A stretch of DNA of 64,000 bases from Billgrantia sulfidoxydans (GCF_017868775.1 NZ_CP053381.1:3038001-3102000), one strand, 5' to 3'. Positions 11,315 through 22,464 are shown, counted from the first letter of the stretch. Numbers and translations are program-made. Notes: generated by a model from the letters alone, not told the origin.

Positions 11315-11326
11315 TGTTAAAGAGCA
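11315..11326 (-). promoter_or_regulatory. boxA antitermination site in the 16S-23S spacer
   Basis: TGCTCTTTAACA on the minus strand matches the rRNA boxA consensus bound by NusB-S10. It sits in the roughly 200-base spacer between tRNA-Ala and 23S (11202-11399), which contains no gene. The same sequence occurs in the rRNA leader. Confidence 0.8.
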
Positions 11327-11399
11327 GACTGTTCAGAGAACAGTGGAAAGTCTGATGACTTGCCGCTGGTCTCTGCAGATCAAGACTGGCTTGGAGAAA

Positions 11400-11475
11400 T
11401 GGTGGAGCCAAGCGGGATCGAACCGCTGACCTCCTGCGTGCAAGGCAGGCGCTCTCCCAGCTGAGCTATGGCCCC
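11400..11475 (-). tRNA. tRNA-Ala (anticodon TGC)
   Basis: A 76-base cloverleaf beginning GGGGCCATAGCTCAGC and ending in an encoded CCA. The acceptor stem, D arm, the anticodon loop CTTGCAC with anticodon TGC, and the T arm with GGTTCGATCC are all present. It lies in the 16S-23S spacer, the standard position for tRNA-Ala in gammaproteobacterial rRNA operons. Confidence 0.97.
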
Positions 11476-11500
11476 GAAAAGAATTTGTGTGAAACTAGGC

Positions 11501-11541
11501 GAAAGACGACGACGTATAGCCTGCTATACGAGGAGTCTTTC
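11501..11541 (-). repeat. Hairpin between the two spacer tRNA genes
   Basis: GAAAGAC and GTCTTTC form the outer arms and CGTATAG and CTATACG the inner arms of an imperfect stem with a four-base loop. It fills half of the 86-base gap between tRNA-Ile and tRNA-Ala and probably folds in the precursor rRNA as a processing or spacing element. There is no T-run. Confidence 0.55.
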
Positions 11542-11561
11542 AACGACGTATCACGCAAATT

Positions 11562-11638
<77 letters not shown>

Positions 11639-11734
11639 GGCTTACAACCACTGGGTCGTCGACCCAAACAGTCTTTGCTCTGGCCGATCAGGTAATTCAT
11701 TGTGGGCACTTGCCGCGAGGCGTGATACGTCGTT

Positions 11735-13275
<1,541 letters not shown>

Positions 13276-13451
13276 AAATCATTGCGGTTCTTGCTCGCCC
13301 CTTCCCGAAGAAACGGACGAAAGCGAACCAAACTCGGCTCAAGGTCAAAGCTTCTCAAAAGACCCGAAGGTCTCGACGAGTCGCTTGCCTTGAAATGGTG
13401 TGACTTCTCACCACCTCATCGACAAGCGCCCACATGAATTACCTGATCGAT

Positions 13452-13463
13452 TGTTAAAGAGCA
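13452..13463 (-). promoter_or_regulatory. boxA antitermination site in the rRNA leader
   Basis: TGCTCTTTAACA on the minus strand, between promoter P2 and the 16S 5' end, identical to the copy in the 16S-23S spacer. It is the leader boxA for the NusB-containing antitermination complex. Confidence 0.8.
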
Positions 13464-13532
13464 GCTCGCTTGCTGTCGTGGCCGTCGATCCCGTGACCGA
13501 GGGGCCTCGCCAGCGCCCTGCGAGGAAGGCGT

Positions 13533-13560
13533 ATTCTACTGAAGCGTCGGAGTTTGTCAA
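13533..13560 (-). promoter_or_regulatory. rRNA promoter P2 (nearest to 16S)
   Basis: On the minus strand TTGACA (13560-13555) and TAGAAT (13538-13533) are separated by 16 bases and followed by a GC-rich discriminator (ACGCC). The perfect -35, short spacer and GC discriminator are typical of growth-rate-controlled rRNA promoters. The predicted start is about 250 bases before 16S. Confidence 0.85.
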
Positions 13561-13658
13561 CTCTCTTCGAGGCCGTCACCGAGGTGATCCTGACCGCGAA
13601 GACCCGCCTGAGCCGGCGACCGCAAGCCCGCTTGCGGACTTGCTTTCGAGTGGGGCGC

Positions 13659-13686
13659 ATTCTACCGAATCCACCGTGGGCGTCAA
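13659..13686 (-). promoter_or_regulatory. rRNA promoter P1 (upstream)
   Basis: TTGACG (13686-13681) and TAGAAT (13664-13659) are again separated by 16 bases and followed by a GCGCCCC discriminator. This nearly repeats P2 at a distance of 126 bases, the tandem arrangement expected of rRNA operons. Confidence 0.82.
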
Positions 13687-13787
13687 GCGCGAATCTTGCG
13701 AAGCGAGTCGAAAAATTCAAAGCATGACAACCACTTACCACTCCTCCCACCGCTGGCCACGTTGCCCGTCGCCGGCAGCGGATGCGT

Positions 13788-13816
13788 ACTTTAAGGGGTG
13801 CCGACCGATGACGCAA
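13788..13816 (-). promoter_or_regulatory. Possible third rRNA promoter
   Basis: TTGCGT (13816-13811) and TAAAGT (13793-13788) are separated by 17 bases on the minus strand, about 125 bases upstream of P1. It is weaker than P1 and P2 and could be fortuitous. It begins about 95 bases after the prpD stop codon. Confidence 0.4.
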
Positions 13817-13909
13817 CCCTCCGCGTCAAAAAAATATAGCTCAGGATTCAGACGTCAGCCATGACGGCGATCAATTTTCTCATGCTCGTACACGCCGTAC
13901 CACGCGACA

Positions 13910-15394
13910 TCAAATGACGAAGAGGTCGACGAATCGATGTACCGGCGTGGCTTCCAGCTGCGCCCGATCGCTGCACAACGAGAATATTCGCTCGCAGCGC
14001 CCGGCGGGGAAGCGCGTGGCCAAGTTGCGCCGAAACTTCTCCTCGAGGATGGGAATGCCTTCGTCGCGACGTCGGCGGTGGCCAAGCGGATACTCCACTT
14101 CGATGCACTCCGTGGCGCTGCCGTCGCCGAAGTAAACCTGGATGGCGTTGGCGATTGAGCGCTTGTCGGCGGCAAGATACTCCTGGGTGTAGCGGGGCTC
14201 CTCTCTCACCTCCATCTTGTCGCGCAGCGTATCGATCAGCGGATGCTGGCGATGAAAGTCATCCTCGTAGTGTTCGGCGGTCAGATCGCCGAAGATCAAC
14301 GGCACGGCCACCATGTACTGCAGGCAGTGGTCACGGTCCGCCGGGTTGGCCAACTCGCCCTCCTTGGAGATGATGCGAATCGCCGATTCATGAGTGGTGA
14401 TGACGATACGCTCGATCTCCTCGAGGCGGCCCTTGACCTGAGGGTGTAAACGCACGGCGGCCTCGCAGGCCGTCTGCGCATGGAACTCTGCCGGGAAGGC
14501 GATCTTGAACAGGATGTTTTCCATCACGTAGGTGCCGAATTCGCGCTGGAAGCGAAGCTTCCTCTCCCCTTCCGGCTTGAGCGCCTGGTCCTTGTTGGTC
14601 TTGGAGAAGAGCACGTCGTAGAAGCCCCACTGCGGTGCGCTGAGCACCCCGGGGATCCCCATCTCGCCACGCAGGGCAATATCAGCCAGGCGCACGCCGC
14701 GAGACGTGGCGTCTCCCGCGGCCCAGCTCTTGCGCGAGCCGGCGTTGGGTGCATGGCGATAGGTACGCAGACTCTGCCCGTCGGCCCAGGCATGCGACAA
14801 CGCCGACAGCAGTTGCTCCCGGCTCGCCCCCATCAGGTGGGCGGCTACCGCCGTGGATGCCACCTTGACCAGCACCACATGATCCAGCCCGACCCGGTTG
14901 AAGGAGTTTTCCAGCGCCAGCACGCCCTGAATCTCGTGCGCCTTGACCATCGCCTCGAGCACGTCGCGCAGGGTCAGCGGTGCCTCGCCCTGGGCGACTC
15001 GCTTTTGCGAGAGGTAATCCGCCACGGCGAGAATGGCACCCAGGTTGTCAGAGGGATGCCCCCACTCGGCGGCAAGCCAGGTGTCGTTGTAGTCGAGCCA
15101 GCGCACGATGCAGCCGATGTCCCAGGCGGCCTTGACCGGATCCAGGCGAAAAGAGGTGCCGGGCACACGCGCGCCATGAGGCACCACCGTACCCTCGACG
15201 AGAGGGCCCAGATGCTTGGTGCATTCCGGAAAGCGCAGCGCCAAGAGGCCGCAGCCCAGGGTATCGATGAGACAGTTGCGTGCGGTATCCAGCGCCTCCT
15301 CGCTCTCGATCCGATAGTCGAGAACGTAGTCGGCGATCATCTGCAGTTCAGGGTCGTAATCGGGACGGACGTTGCGTTCGACGGTGGTGCTCAT
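13910..15394 (-). CDS. prpD: 2-methylcitrate dehydratase PrpD
   Basis: PrpD dehydrates 2-methylcitrate in the cytoplasmic methylcitrate cycle for propionate. The 494-residue protein is colinear with the MmgE/PrpD family, with conserved stretches such as [39 protein letters not shown] and [16 protein letters not shown] used ATG 15394, preceded by AGGAGGGAG, instead of a longer frame from 15433. It is the last gene of the prp operon, 94 bases after prpF. Having PrpD together with AcnD/PrpF is common in Pseudomonas-type operons, where AcnD and PrpF carry out the alternative dehydration route. Confidence 0.93.
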   Translation of the reverse strand: MSTTVERNVRPDYDPELQMIADYVLDYRIESEEALDTARNCLIDTLGCGLLALRFPECTKHLGPLVEGTVVPHGARVPGTSFRLDPVKAAWDIGCIVRWLDYNDTWLAAEWGHPSDNLGAILAVADYLSQKRVAQGEAPLTLRDVLEAMVKAHEIQGVLALENSFNRVGLDHVVLVKVASTAVAAHLMGASREQLLSALSHAWADGQSLRTYRHAPNAGSRKSWAAGDATSRGVRLADIALRGEMGIPGVLSAPQWGFYDVLFSKTNKDQALKPEGERKLRFQREFGTYVMENILFKIAFPAEFHAQTACEAAVRLHPQVKGRLEEIERIVITTHESAIRIISKEGELANPADRDHCLQYMVAVPLIFGDLTAEHYEDDFHRQHPLIDTLRDKMEVREEPRYTQEYLAADKRSIANAIQVYFGDGSATECIEVEYPLGHRRRRDEGIPILEEKFRRNLATRFPAGRCERIFSLCSDRAQLEATPVHRFVDLFVI

Positions 15395-15488
15395 GCTCCC
15401 TCCTGTCTCAGGCTCGATGTCGTCTCCTCTCACTATAGAAAACGCCCCAAGCCTTGCGACCCGGGGCGATACCTGGCACGGCGAATGC

Positions 15489-16667
15489 CTAGAACGAATC
15501 GCCGGGCACTCGCACCCACCCTTCCATCAACACCCGGGCGCTGCGGCTCATCACCGCCTTGGTTGCCGTCCACTGGTCATTGGACTGGGAGGCTTCCGCT
15601 CCCACTCGCAGGGTGCCGGAGGGATGGCCGAAGTGCACAGAGTTGCGCTCGCCGCCGCCTGCCGCCAGGTTGACCAGGGTGCCGGGCACCGCCGCCGCCG
15701 TGGCGATGGCCACGGCTGCCGTGCCCATCATGGCATGGTGCAGCTTGCCCATGGAGAGCGCGCGCACGACAAGGTCGATGTCCGAGGCCATGATCGCCTT
15801 GCCGCTCGAGGCGACATAGTCGGCCGGCGGGGCGACGAAGGCCACCTTGGGCGTGTGCTGGCGCTCGGCCGCCTCGCTGACCTCCTTGATCAGCCCCATG
15901 CGCACCGCGGCATGGGCGCGAATCGACTCGAACATCGTCAGCGCCCGGGTATCGCCGTTGATCGCCTCCTGCAGCTCGGTGCCGCTATAGCCGATCGCCG
16001 CGGCATTGACGAACACTGTCGGAATACCGGCATTGATCATGGTGGCCTCGAGAGTCCCCACCCCCGGCACCTCGAGTTCGTCGACCAGGTTGCCGGTGGG
16101 GAACATGGCGCCCTCGCCGTCGGCCGGGTCCATGAACTCGACCGCCACCTCGGCGGCCGGGAAGGTCACGCCGTCGAGCTCGAAGTCGCCGGTCTCCTGC
16201 ACCTCGCCGTTAGTGATCGGGACTCGTGAGACGATGGTCTTGCCGATATTGGCCTGCCAGATACGCACCGTGGCGATGCCGTTCTCGGGGATGCGCGAGG
16301 GATCCACCAGGCCGTTGCTGATGGCGAAGGGACCGACGGCGGCGGAGAGATTGCCGCAGTTGCCGCTCCAGTCGACGAAGGGCTTGTCGATGGAGACCTG
16401 GCCGAACAGATAGTCGACGTCGTGATCCGGACTTTCGCTCTTCGACAGGATCACCGTCTTGCTGGTGCTGGAGGTGGCTGCACCCATGCCGTCGATCTGC
16501 TTCTGGTAGGGATCGGGGCTGCCGATCACCCGCAGCAACAAGGCGTCACGGGCCGGGCCGGGCCGGCGCGCCGCCTCGGGCAGATCCTCCAGACGAAAGA
16601 AGACGCCCTTACTGGTACCGCCACGCATGTAGGTGGCAGGAATCTTGATTTGAGGAACGTGGGCCAT
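15489..16667 (-). CDS. prpF: 2-methylaconitate cis-trans isomerase PrpF
   Basis: PrpF converts the 2-methylaconitate isomer made by AcnD into the cis form that can be rehydrated, so it is needed wherever AcnD replaces PrpD. The 392-residue protein has the diaminopimelate-epimerase-like double fold, the N-terminal [11 protein letters not shown], a Ser-Lys pair near residue 70 (SSTSKTVIL) and the Cys-containing [11 protein letters not shown] near residue 104. It lies between acnD (67 bases away) and prpD on the same strand. Confidence 0.94.
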   Translation of the reverse strand: MAHVPQIKIPATYMRGGTSKGVFFRLEDLPEAARRPGPARDALLLRVIGSPDPYQKQIDGMGAATSSTSKTVILSKSESPDHDVDYLFGQVSIDKPFVDWSGNCGNLSAAVGPFAISNGLVDPSRIPENGIATVRIWQANIGKTIVSRVPITNGEVQETGDFELDGVTFPAAEVAVEFMDPADGEGAMFPTGNLVDELEVPGVGTLEATMINAGIPTVFVNAAAIGYSGTELQEAINGDTRALTMFESIRAHAAVRMGLIKEVSEAAERQHTPKVAFVAPPADYVASSGKAIMASDIDLVVRALSMGKLHHAMMGTAAVAIATAAAVPGTLVNLAAGGGERNSVHFGHPSGTLRVGAEASQSNDQWTATKAVMSRSARVLMEGWVRVPGDSF

Positions 16668-16734
16668 GGCACTCGCTTCGTGAAATGACGGAGAACCCCG
16701 GCGATGACGCCGGGGCGTTCACGTGATGTGTGGA

Positions 16735-19344
16735 TCAGGCCACCGCTTCGGACTCGAGAAAGTCCTGGGCGAAGCGCTGCAGCACGCCACCGGCGGAGTA
16801 GACCGTAACCTCCTCGGCGGTATCCAGACGGCAGATCACCGGTACCCGCTCGACGTCACCGGACTTGCGGTGAATGACCAGTTCGAGCGTTGCCCGAGGC
16901 GCCGGCTTGCCTTCGACGTCATAGGTCTCGGTGCCGTCGAGCTTGAGCGTGTGGCGCGTGGTGCCCTCCTGGAACTGCAGCGGCATCACACCCATGCCCA
17001 CCAGGTTGGTGCGGTGGATGCGCTCGAAGCCCTCGGCGACGATGGCCTCCACGCCGGCCAGCGCCACGCCCTTGGCCGCCCAGTCGCGCGAGCTGCCCTG
17101 GCCGTAGTCGGCCCCGGCGATGACGATCAGCGGCTGTCCGCGCTCCATGTAGGTCTCGATGGCCTCCCACATGCGGGTGACCTTGCCTTCCGGCTCGATG
17201 CGCGCCAGCGAACCCTGGATCACCTCGCCCTTCTCGTCCCGCACCATCTCGTTGAACAGCTTGGGGTTGGCCAGCGTGGCGCGCTGGGCGGTGAGGTGGT
17301 CGCCGCGGTGGGTGGCGTAGGAGTTGAAGTCCTCCTCCGGCAAGCCCATCTTGGCCAGGTACTCGCCCGCCGCGCTGTCCAGGAGAATGGCGTTGGAGGG
17401 CGACAGGTGGTCGGTGGTGATGTTGTCGGGCAGGATTGCCAGCGGCCGCATGCCCTTCAGCGCACGCTCACGCGCCATGTTGCCCTCCCAATAGGGCGGA
17501 CGACGAATATAGGTACTCTGCGGACGCCATTCGTAGAGCGGGCTCTTGGCCTGTTCTACCTCGTCGAGGTTGAACATGGGGATGTAGACCTGCTTGAACT
17601 GCTCCGGCTTCACGTACTCGTCGACAATGGCATCGATCTCTTCGTCGCTGGGCCACAGCTCCTTGAGGGTGACGGGGTTACCGGCCTTGTCGTAGCCCAG
17701 TGCGTCCTTCTCGATGTCGAAGCGCACGGTGCCGGCAATGGCGTAGGCCACCACCAGCGGCGGCGAGGCCAGGAAGGCCTGCTTGGCGTAGGGGTGGATG
17801 CGCCCGTCGAAGTTGCGGTTGCCGGAGAGCACTGCGGTGGCATAGAGGTCGCGGTCGATGATCTCCTGCTGGATCTCCGGGCGCAGCGCGCCGGACATGC
17901 CGTTGCAGGTGGTGCAGGCGTAGGCGACGATGCCGAAGCCGAGCTTCTCGAGTTCGGGCAGCAGGCCGGCCTCCTCCAGATAAAGGCGCGCGACCTTGGA
18001 CCCGGGGGCGAAGGAGGATTTTACCCAGGGCTTGCGTACCAGGCCCAGTTCGTTGGCCTTCTTGGCCAGCAGCCCCGCCGCCACGACGTTGCGCGGGTTG
18101 GAGGTATTGGTACAGCTGGTGATGGCGGCGATGATCACCGCGCCGTCGGGCATCCTGCCGGCCCTCTCCTCGGCCAGGGCCTGCTCCAGGTTCACGGCGA
18201 TGCCGCGCTCGGCCAGCGCCGAAGTCGGCAGGCGACGATGGGGGTTGGAAGGCCCGGCCAGGTTGCGCTCGACGCTGGAGAGATCGAAGGTGAGCACGCG
18301 CTCGTACTCGGCATTCTTCAGGCTGTCGGCCCACAGCCCCACGGTCTTGGCATAGTTCTCGACCAACGCCACCTGCTCCGGCTCACGGCCAGTGATGGTC
18401 AGGTAGTCGAGGGTCTGCTGGTCGATGTAGAACATCGCCGCGGTGGCGCCGTACTCCGGCGTCATGTTGGAGATGGTAGCGCGGTCGCCGATGGTGAGGC
18501 TATCGGCGCCTTCGCCGAAGAACTCCAGGTAGGCGCCCACCACCCGCTCCTGGCGTAGGAACTCGGTGATCGCCAGCACGATGTCGGTGGCGGTGATGCC
18601 GGGCTGGCGCTTGCCGGTCAGCTCGACGCCGATGATGTCGGGCAGGCGCATCATCGAGGGACGCCCGAGCATCACGGTCTCGGCCTCGAGCCCGCCCACG
18701 CCGATGGCGATGACGCCCAGGCAGTCGATATGCGGGGTGTGGCTGTCGGTGCCCACGCAGGTATCGGGATAAGCCACACCATCGCGGGCCTGGATCACCG
18801 GCGACATCTTTTCCAGGTTGATCTGGTGCATGATGCCGTTGCCGGCGGGGATCACGTCGACGTTCTCGAACGCGGTGCGGGTCCAGTCGATGAAATGGAA
18901 GCGATCCTCGTTACGGCGATCCTCAATGGCCCGGTTCTTGGCGAAGGCATCGGGGTCGTCGCCGCCGCACTCCACGGCCAGGGAGTGGTCGACGATCAGC
19001 TGGGTCGGCACCACCGGGTTGACCTTGGCCGGGTCACCACCCTTCTCGGCGATGGCGTCGCGCAGGCCGGCCAGGTCGACCAGCGCCGTCTGGCCGAGGA
19101 TGTCATGGCACACCACCCGCGCCGGGTACCAGGGGAAATCCAGGTCGCGCTTGCGCTCGATCAGCTGCTTGAGCGCATCGGTGAGCAGTTCCGGCTCGCA
19201 GCGGCGGACCAGCTGCTCGGCCAGTACGCGAGAGGTATATGGAAGGGTGTCGTAAGCTCCGGGCTGGATCGCCTCGACGGCCTCACGCACGTCGAAGTAG
19301 TCCAGCGCGGTGCCGGGAAGCGGTTTGCGATATTGAGTATTCAT
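16735..19344 (-). CDS. acnD: Fe/S-dependent 2-methylisocitrate dehydratase AcnD
   Basis: AcnD is an aconitase-superfamily enzyme that dehydrates 2-methylcitrate to 2-methylaconitate. The 869-residue length and order of blocks fit: an N-terminal region with DSHTPHIDCLGVIAIGVGG, the cluster-binding SCTNTSNPRN and CTTCNGMSG with three Cys ligands, and the C-terminal swivel domain with GADYGQGSSRDWAAKG. It sits directly between prpC and prpF, which separates it from housekeeping AcnA. A long open frame on the opposite strand (16723-18558) is an antisense shadow of this gene. Confidence 0.95.
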   Translation of the reverse strand: MNTQYRKPLPGTALDYFDVREAVEAIQPGAYDTLPYTSRVLAEQLVRRCEPELLTDALKQLIERKRDLDFPWYPARVVCHDILGQTALVDLAGLRDAIAEKGGDPAKVNPVVPTQLIVDHSLAVECGGDDPDAFAKNRAIEDRRNEDRFHFIDWTRTAFENVDVIPAGNGIMHQINLEKMSPVIQARDGVAYPDTCVGTDSHTPHIDCLGVIAIGVGGLEAETVMLGRPSMMRLPDIIGVELTGKRQPGITATDIVLAITEFLRQERVVGAYLEFFGEGADSLTIGDRATISNMTPEYGATAAMFYIDQQTLDYLTITGREPEQVALVENYAKTVGLWADSLKNAEYERVLTFDLSSVERNLAGPSNPHRRLPTSALAERGIAVNLEQALAEERAGRMPDGAVIIAAITSCTNTSNPRNVVAAGLLAKKANELGLVRKPWVKSSFAPGSKVARLYLEEAGLLPELEKLGFGIVAYACTTCNGMSGALRPEIQQEIIDRDLYATAVLSGNRNFDGRIHPYAKQAFLASPPLVVAYAIAGTVRFDIEKDALGYDKAGNPVTLKELWPSDEEIDAIVDEYVKPEQFKQVYIPMFNLDEVEQAKSPLYEWRPQSTYIRRPPYWEGNMARERALKGMRPLAILPDNITTDHLSPSNAILLDSAAGEYLAKMGLPEEDFNSYATHRGDHLTAQRATLANPKLFNEMVRDEKGEVIQGSLARIEPEGKVTRMWEAIETYMERGQPLIVIAGADYGQGSSRDWAAKGVALAGVEAIVAEGFERIHRTNLVGMGVMPLQFQEGTTRHTLKLDGTETYDVEGKPAPRATLELVIHRKSGDVERVPVICRLDTAEEVTVYSAGGVLQRFAQDFLESEAVA

Positions 19345-19418
19345 GGGTCGACGGTCTTCGCGTGGTGTGAGATCGGGCGAGGAAGAAGGCGGCCCGAAGG
19401 CCGCCTGTACGTGCAGGT

Positions 19419-20546
19419 TCAGTCACGCTCCTCGATCGGTACCCACTGGCTCTTCTCGGGGCCGATGTAGTCGGCACTGGGACGAATGATACGGTTGTTG
19501 GCGCGCTGCTCGAAGACATGGGCACACCAGCCGGTGACGCGCGAACAGACGAAGATCGGCGTGAACAGCTTGGTGGGAATGTCCATGAAGTGATAGGCGC
19601 TGGCGTGGAAGAAGTCGGCGTTGCAGAACAGCTTCTTCTCGCGCCACATCACCGCCTCGACGCGCTCGGAAACCGGATAGAGCACGGTGTCGCCCACGTC
19701 CTCGGCGAGTTTTTTCGACCACTCCTTGATGATGGCGTTGCGCGGGTCGGACTCGCGATAGATCGCGTGGCCGAAGCCCATGATCTTCTCCTTGCGCTCG
19801 AGCATGCCCATGATCTTTTGCTCGGCCTCTTCCGGCGACGTCCAGTTCTCGATCATGGCCATGGCCGCTTCGTTGGCGCCGCCATGCAGCGGGCCGCGCA
19901 GCGAACCGATCGCACCGGTCACGCAGGAGTGCATGTCGGAGAGCGTCGATGCACACACCCGGGCGGTAAAGGTCGAGGCGTTGAACTCGTGCTCGGCATA
20001 CAGGATCAGCGAGACATTCATCACCCGGGCATGCAGCTCGGAGGGGGCCTTGCCACGTAGCAGGTGCAGGAAGTGAGCGCCTACCGACTCGTCGTCGGTC
20101 TCGGTCTCGATGCGCACGCCGTCATGGCTGTAGCGATACCAGTAGCAGATGATCGACGGCAGCACCGCCAGCAGGCGGTCGGAGACGTCTTGCTGCTGCT
20201 CGAAGTTCTCCTCGGTCTCGAGGTTGCCGAGCATCGAGGCACCGGTACGCATCACATCCATCGGATGCGCGTCCTTGGGGATCTGTTCGAGCACGGCCTT
20301 GAGCGCTGCCGGCAGGCCACGCAGTCCCTTGAGCTTGCTGACGTAGGCGTCAAGCTCGGCCTGGCTGGGCAGCTTGCCCTTGAGCAGCAGATAGGCCACT
20401 TCCTCGAAGCGCGCCTTCTCGGCCAGTTCCTTGATGTCGAAGCCGCGATAGGTCAGGCCGGAACCGGTCTTGCCGACGGTACACAGGGCCGTACTCCCGG
20501 CGCTCTGGCCGCGCAGGCCGGCACCACCGATGGGTTTGTCTGACAT
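19419..20546 (-). CDS. prpC: 2-methylcitrate synthase PrpC
   Basis: PrpC condenses propionyl-CoA with oxaloacetate to 2-methylcitrate. The 375-residue protein is of the short citrate-synthase type, with GLTYRGFDIKELAE near the N-terminus, the active-site segments LHGGANEAAM and GFGHAIYRESDPR, and the C-terminal RPSADYIGP. Its length and position between prpB and acnD separate it from the longer TCA-cycle GltA. It is translated from an ATG 49 bases after the prpB stop codon. Confidence 0.95.
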   Translation of the reverse strand: MSDKPIGGAGLRGQSAGSTALCTVGKTGSGLTYRGFDIKELAEKARFEEVAYLLLKGKLPSQAELDAYVSKLKGLRGLPAALKAVLEQIPKDAHPMDVMRTGASMLGNLETEENFEQQQDVSDRLLAVLPSIICYWYRYSHDGVRIETETDDESVGAHFLHLLRGKAPSELHARVMNVSLILYAEHEFNASTFTARVCASTLSDMHSCVTGAIGSLRGPLHGGANEAAMAMIENWTSPEEAEQKIMGMLERKEKIMGFGHAIYRESDPRNAIIKEWSKKLAEDVGDTVLYPVSERVEAVMWREKKLFCNADFFHASAYHFMDIPTKLFTPIFVCSRVTGWCAHVFEQRANNRIIRPSADYIGPEKSQWVPIEERD

Positions 20547-20595
20547 GTCGTGTCTCCTTGATATGGCGTGTTGTTATCGGCGTAACGGGTCGGAC

Positions 20596-21486
20596 TCAGG
20601 TGTCCGCGCCTTTCTCGGCAAACAGCGCATCGAGCTTCTGCTCGAAGGCGTGGTAATTGAGGAAGTCGTAGAGTTCGTCGCGGGTCTGCATCAGCTCGAC
20701 CACGTCGCGCTGATGGCCGTTTTCCAGGATGCTGCGATAGACCTTCAGCGCGGCCGCATTCATGGCGCGGAAGGCCGACAGCGGATAGAGCACCATGCGA
20801 CAGCCCACCTCGGCGAGCTCCTCCTGGCTGAACAGCGGGGTGGCGCCGAACTCGGTGATGTTGGCCAGGATCGGCGCCTCGACCCGCTCACAGAAGGCGC
20901 GGTAATCGTCCAGGGTATGCACCGCCTCGGCGAAGATCGCATCGGCGCCCGCCTCGATGCAGGCGTTGGCACGATCGATGGCGGCGTCGAGCCCCTCTTT
21001 CTGGAAGGCGTCTGTACGCGCGATCAGGGCGAAGTCCGGGTCGATGCGTGCGTCGGCGGCGGCCTTGATGCGATCGACCATCTCCTGACTGGAGACGATC
21101 TCCTTGTTGGGACGGTGCCCGCAGCGCTTCTGCGCCACCTGATCCTCCAGGTGAACCGCCGCCACGCCGGCACGCTGCATCTCCTTGACGGTGCGCGCGA
21201 TATTGAACGCACCGCCCCAGCCGGTATCGATGTCCACCAGCAACGGCAGGTCGGTGGCGCCGCAGATGCGATGAGCGTCCTCGACCACATCGTTCATGGT
21301 GGTCATGCCCAGGTCGGGCAGGCCGAAGGAAGCATTGGCCACCCCACCGCCGGAAAGATAGATGGCCTGATGGCCGACCCGCTCGGCCATCATCGCGGTA
21401 TAGGCATTGATGGTACCGACGATGGGCAGCGGCCGGTTGGCGTCGAGGGCGGCACGAAAGCGAGCGCCGGGCGTGGGTTGCGTCAT
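20596..21486 (-). CDS. prpB: 2-methylisocitrate lyase PrpB
   Basis: PrpB splits 2-methylisocitrate into pyruvate and succinate, the last step of the cycle. The 296-residue protein has the isocitrate-lyase superfamily barrel with the signature KRCGH (active-site Cys), the Mg-binding DIDTGWGG, and [17 protein letters not shown] near the N-terminus. It is the first enzyme gene after the regulator, with 33 bases between them, so it is presumably read from the promoter at 22261-22289. Confidence 0.96.
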   Translation of the reverse strand: MTQPTPGARFRAALDANRPLPIVGTINAYTAMMAERVGHQAIYLSGGGVANASFGLPDLGMTTMNDVVEDAHRICGATDLPLLVDIDTGWGGAFNIARTVKEMQRAGVAAVHLEDQVAQKRCGHRPNKEIVSSQEMVDRIKAAADARIDPDFALIARTDAFQKEGLDAAIDRANACIEAGADAIFAEAVHTLDDYRAFCERVEAPILANITEFGATPLFSQEELAEVGCRMVLYPLSAFRAMNAAALKVYRSILENGHQRDVVELMQTRDELYDFLNYHAFEQKLDALFAEKGADT

Positions 21487-21519
21487 GGATAGGCTCCTGT
21501 GTGATCGTTCGAGCCGGCC

Positions 21520-22230
21520 TCAGGCAGTGGCCTCGGCCTGCTCCTTGAGAATCTCGGCGTAGCGGTCGGCCACGTTGGCCCGCGAGGCGCTGACGTGACG
21601 GCGCATCAACAGCTCGGCCAGCTCGGCATCCCCCGCCTCGATGGCATCGACGATGCGGTGGTGTTCGACAAAGGCGCGCTGGGGCCGGGTGCCGCTGGCA
21701 CTGAACTGGGTGCGATAGAGCCGCACCAGGTAATAGAGGTCGTCGCACAGCATCGTCATCAGCATGCGGTTATGGCTGCCCTGCACGATGCGATAATGGA
21801 AATCCAGATCGCCTTCGCGCTGGTAGTAGGCCTCACCGCTCTGGAGATCCGATTGACGCTCATGCAGCGCCAGCACCTCGCGCAGGCCGGCGATCTCCTC
21901 GCGGGTCATGTGCTCGGCGGCCAGGCGTGCGGCCATGCTCTCGAGCGCCTCGCGCACGTCGAACAGCTCGAGCAGTTCCTTCATCGACAGCTTGATCACC
22001 CGCGCCCCGACGTGAGGCACGCGCTCGATCAGGCGATGAGCCTCCAGGCGACGCATCGCCTCGCGCAGCGGGCCGCGAGAGATGCCGTAGGTCTTCGACA
22101 GGCCCGGCTCGGTGATCTTGCTGCCCGGCGCCAGCTCACCGCGGACGATGGCATCCTGAAGCTGGTGAAAGACGCGTTCGGCCAGGGTGCGAACTTCCGG
22201 AGAGGTTTGTTCTGGAGCGGCTGAGTTCAT
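21520..22230 (-). CDS. prpR: GntR family (FCD) regulator of the methylcitrate operon
   Basis: The protein has an N-terminal GntR winged helix-turn-helix (about residues 20-80, with PGSKITEPGLSKTYGISRGPLREAMRRL) and a C-terminal all-helical FCD ligand domain. By position it is the operon's own regulator, the GntR type found in Pseudomonas prp operons, unrelated to the sigma-54 activator PrpR of enterics. I chose ATG 22230 (236 residues) over TTG 22245 because the latter would begin inside the operator palindrome. No Shine-Dalgarno sequence is evident before either. The effector is probably a methylcitrate-cycle intermediate (inference). Confidence 0.88.
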   Translation of the reverse strand: MNSAAPEQTSPEVRTLAERVFHQLQDAIVRGELAPGSKITEPGLSKTYGISRGPLREAMRRLEAHRLIERVPHVGARVIKLSMKELLELFDVREALESMAARLAAEHMTREEIAGLREVLALHERQSDLQSGEAYYQREGDLDFHYRIVQGSHNRMLMTMLCDDLYYLVRLYRTQFSASGTRPQRAFVEHHRIVDAIEAGDAELAELLMRRHVSASRANVADRYAEILKEQAEATA

Positions 22231-22233
22231 GGC

Positions 22234-22247
22234 AATTGTCGACAATT
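22234..22247. promoter_or_regulatory. Perfect palindromic operator before prpR
   Basis: AATTGTCGACAATT is a 14-base perfect palindrome located between the predicted transcription start (about 22254) and the prpR start codon. TTGTxxACAA-type palindromes are typical targets of FCD-type GntR regulators. Bound there, the regulator would block its own operon. Confidence 0.7.
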
Positions 22248-22260
22248 AGTGAATGAAGTG

Positions 22261-22289
22261 ACTTTAGACACTGCCTCATCTCTGGTCAA
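22261..22289 (-). promoter_or_regulatory. Sigma-70 promoter of the prp operon
   Basis: On the minus strand TTGACC (22289-22284) and TAAAGT (22266-22261) are separated by 17 bases. The predicted start lies about 24 bases before the prpR ATG, with the operator palindrome just downstream. Confidence 0.7.
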
Positions 22290-22350
22290 CCTCCCTGACG
22301 GAGCGATATCCTACGCCTTTGGTTGTAATGCGAGAAACTGTCACTGCACT

Positions 22351-22364
22351 TGATGTCGACAATC
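22351..22364. promoter_or_regulatory. Second, imperfect copy of the prp operator
   Basis: TGATGTCGACAATC shares 10 of 14 positions with the perfect operator at 22234, including the TGTCGACA core and almost the whole right half. It lies about 117 bases (some eleven helical turns) upstream, between the prp promoter and pabB, and could act in repression looping. Confidence 0.45.
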
Positions 22365-22464
22365 TTGCCAGCGTTGACGCGAGGATCGTTAACAAAGCAA
22401 CGACTCTCACGACAAAACGCACACTGCCCCCTAGAATGGTTGGCCCGTTCCGGAAGGCCCCCTG

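Noticed and set aside
16723..18558. 611-codon open frame on the plus strand
   Set aside because: It is antisense to acnD, whose protein is recognisable over its full length. The frame has the His/Gly/Val/Arg-rich composition of a GC-rich shadow and no family resemblance.
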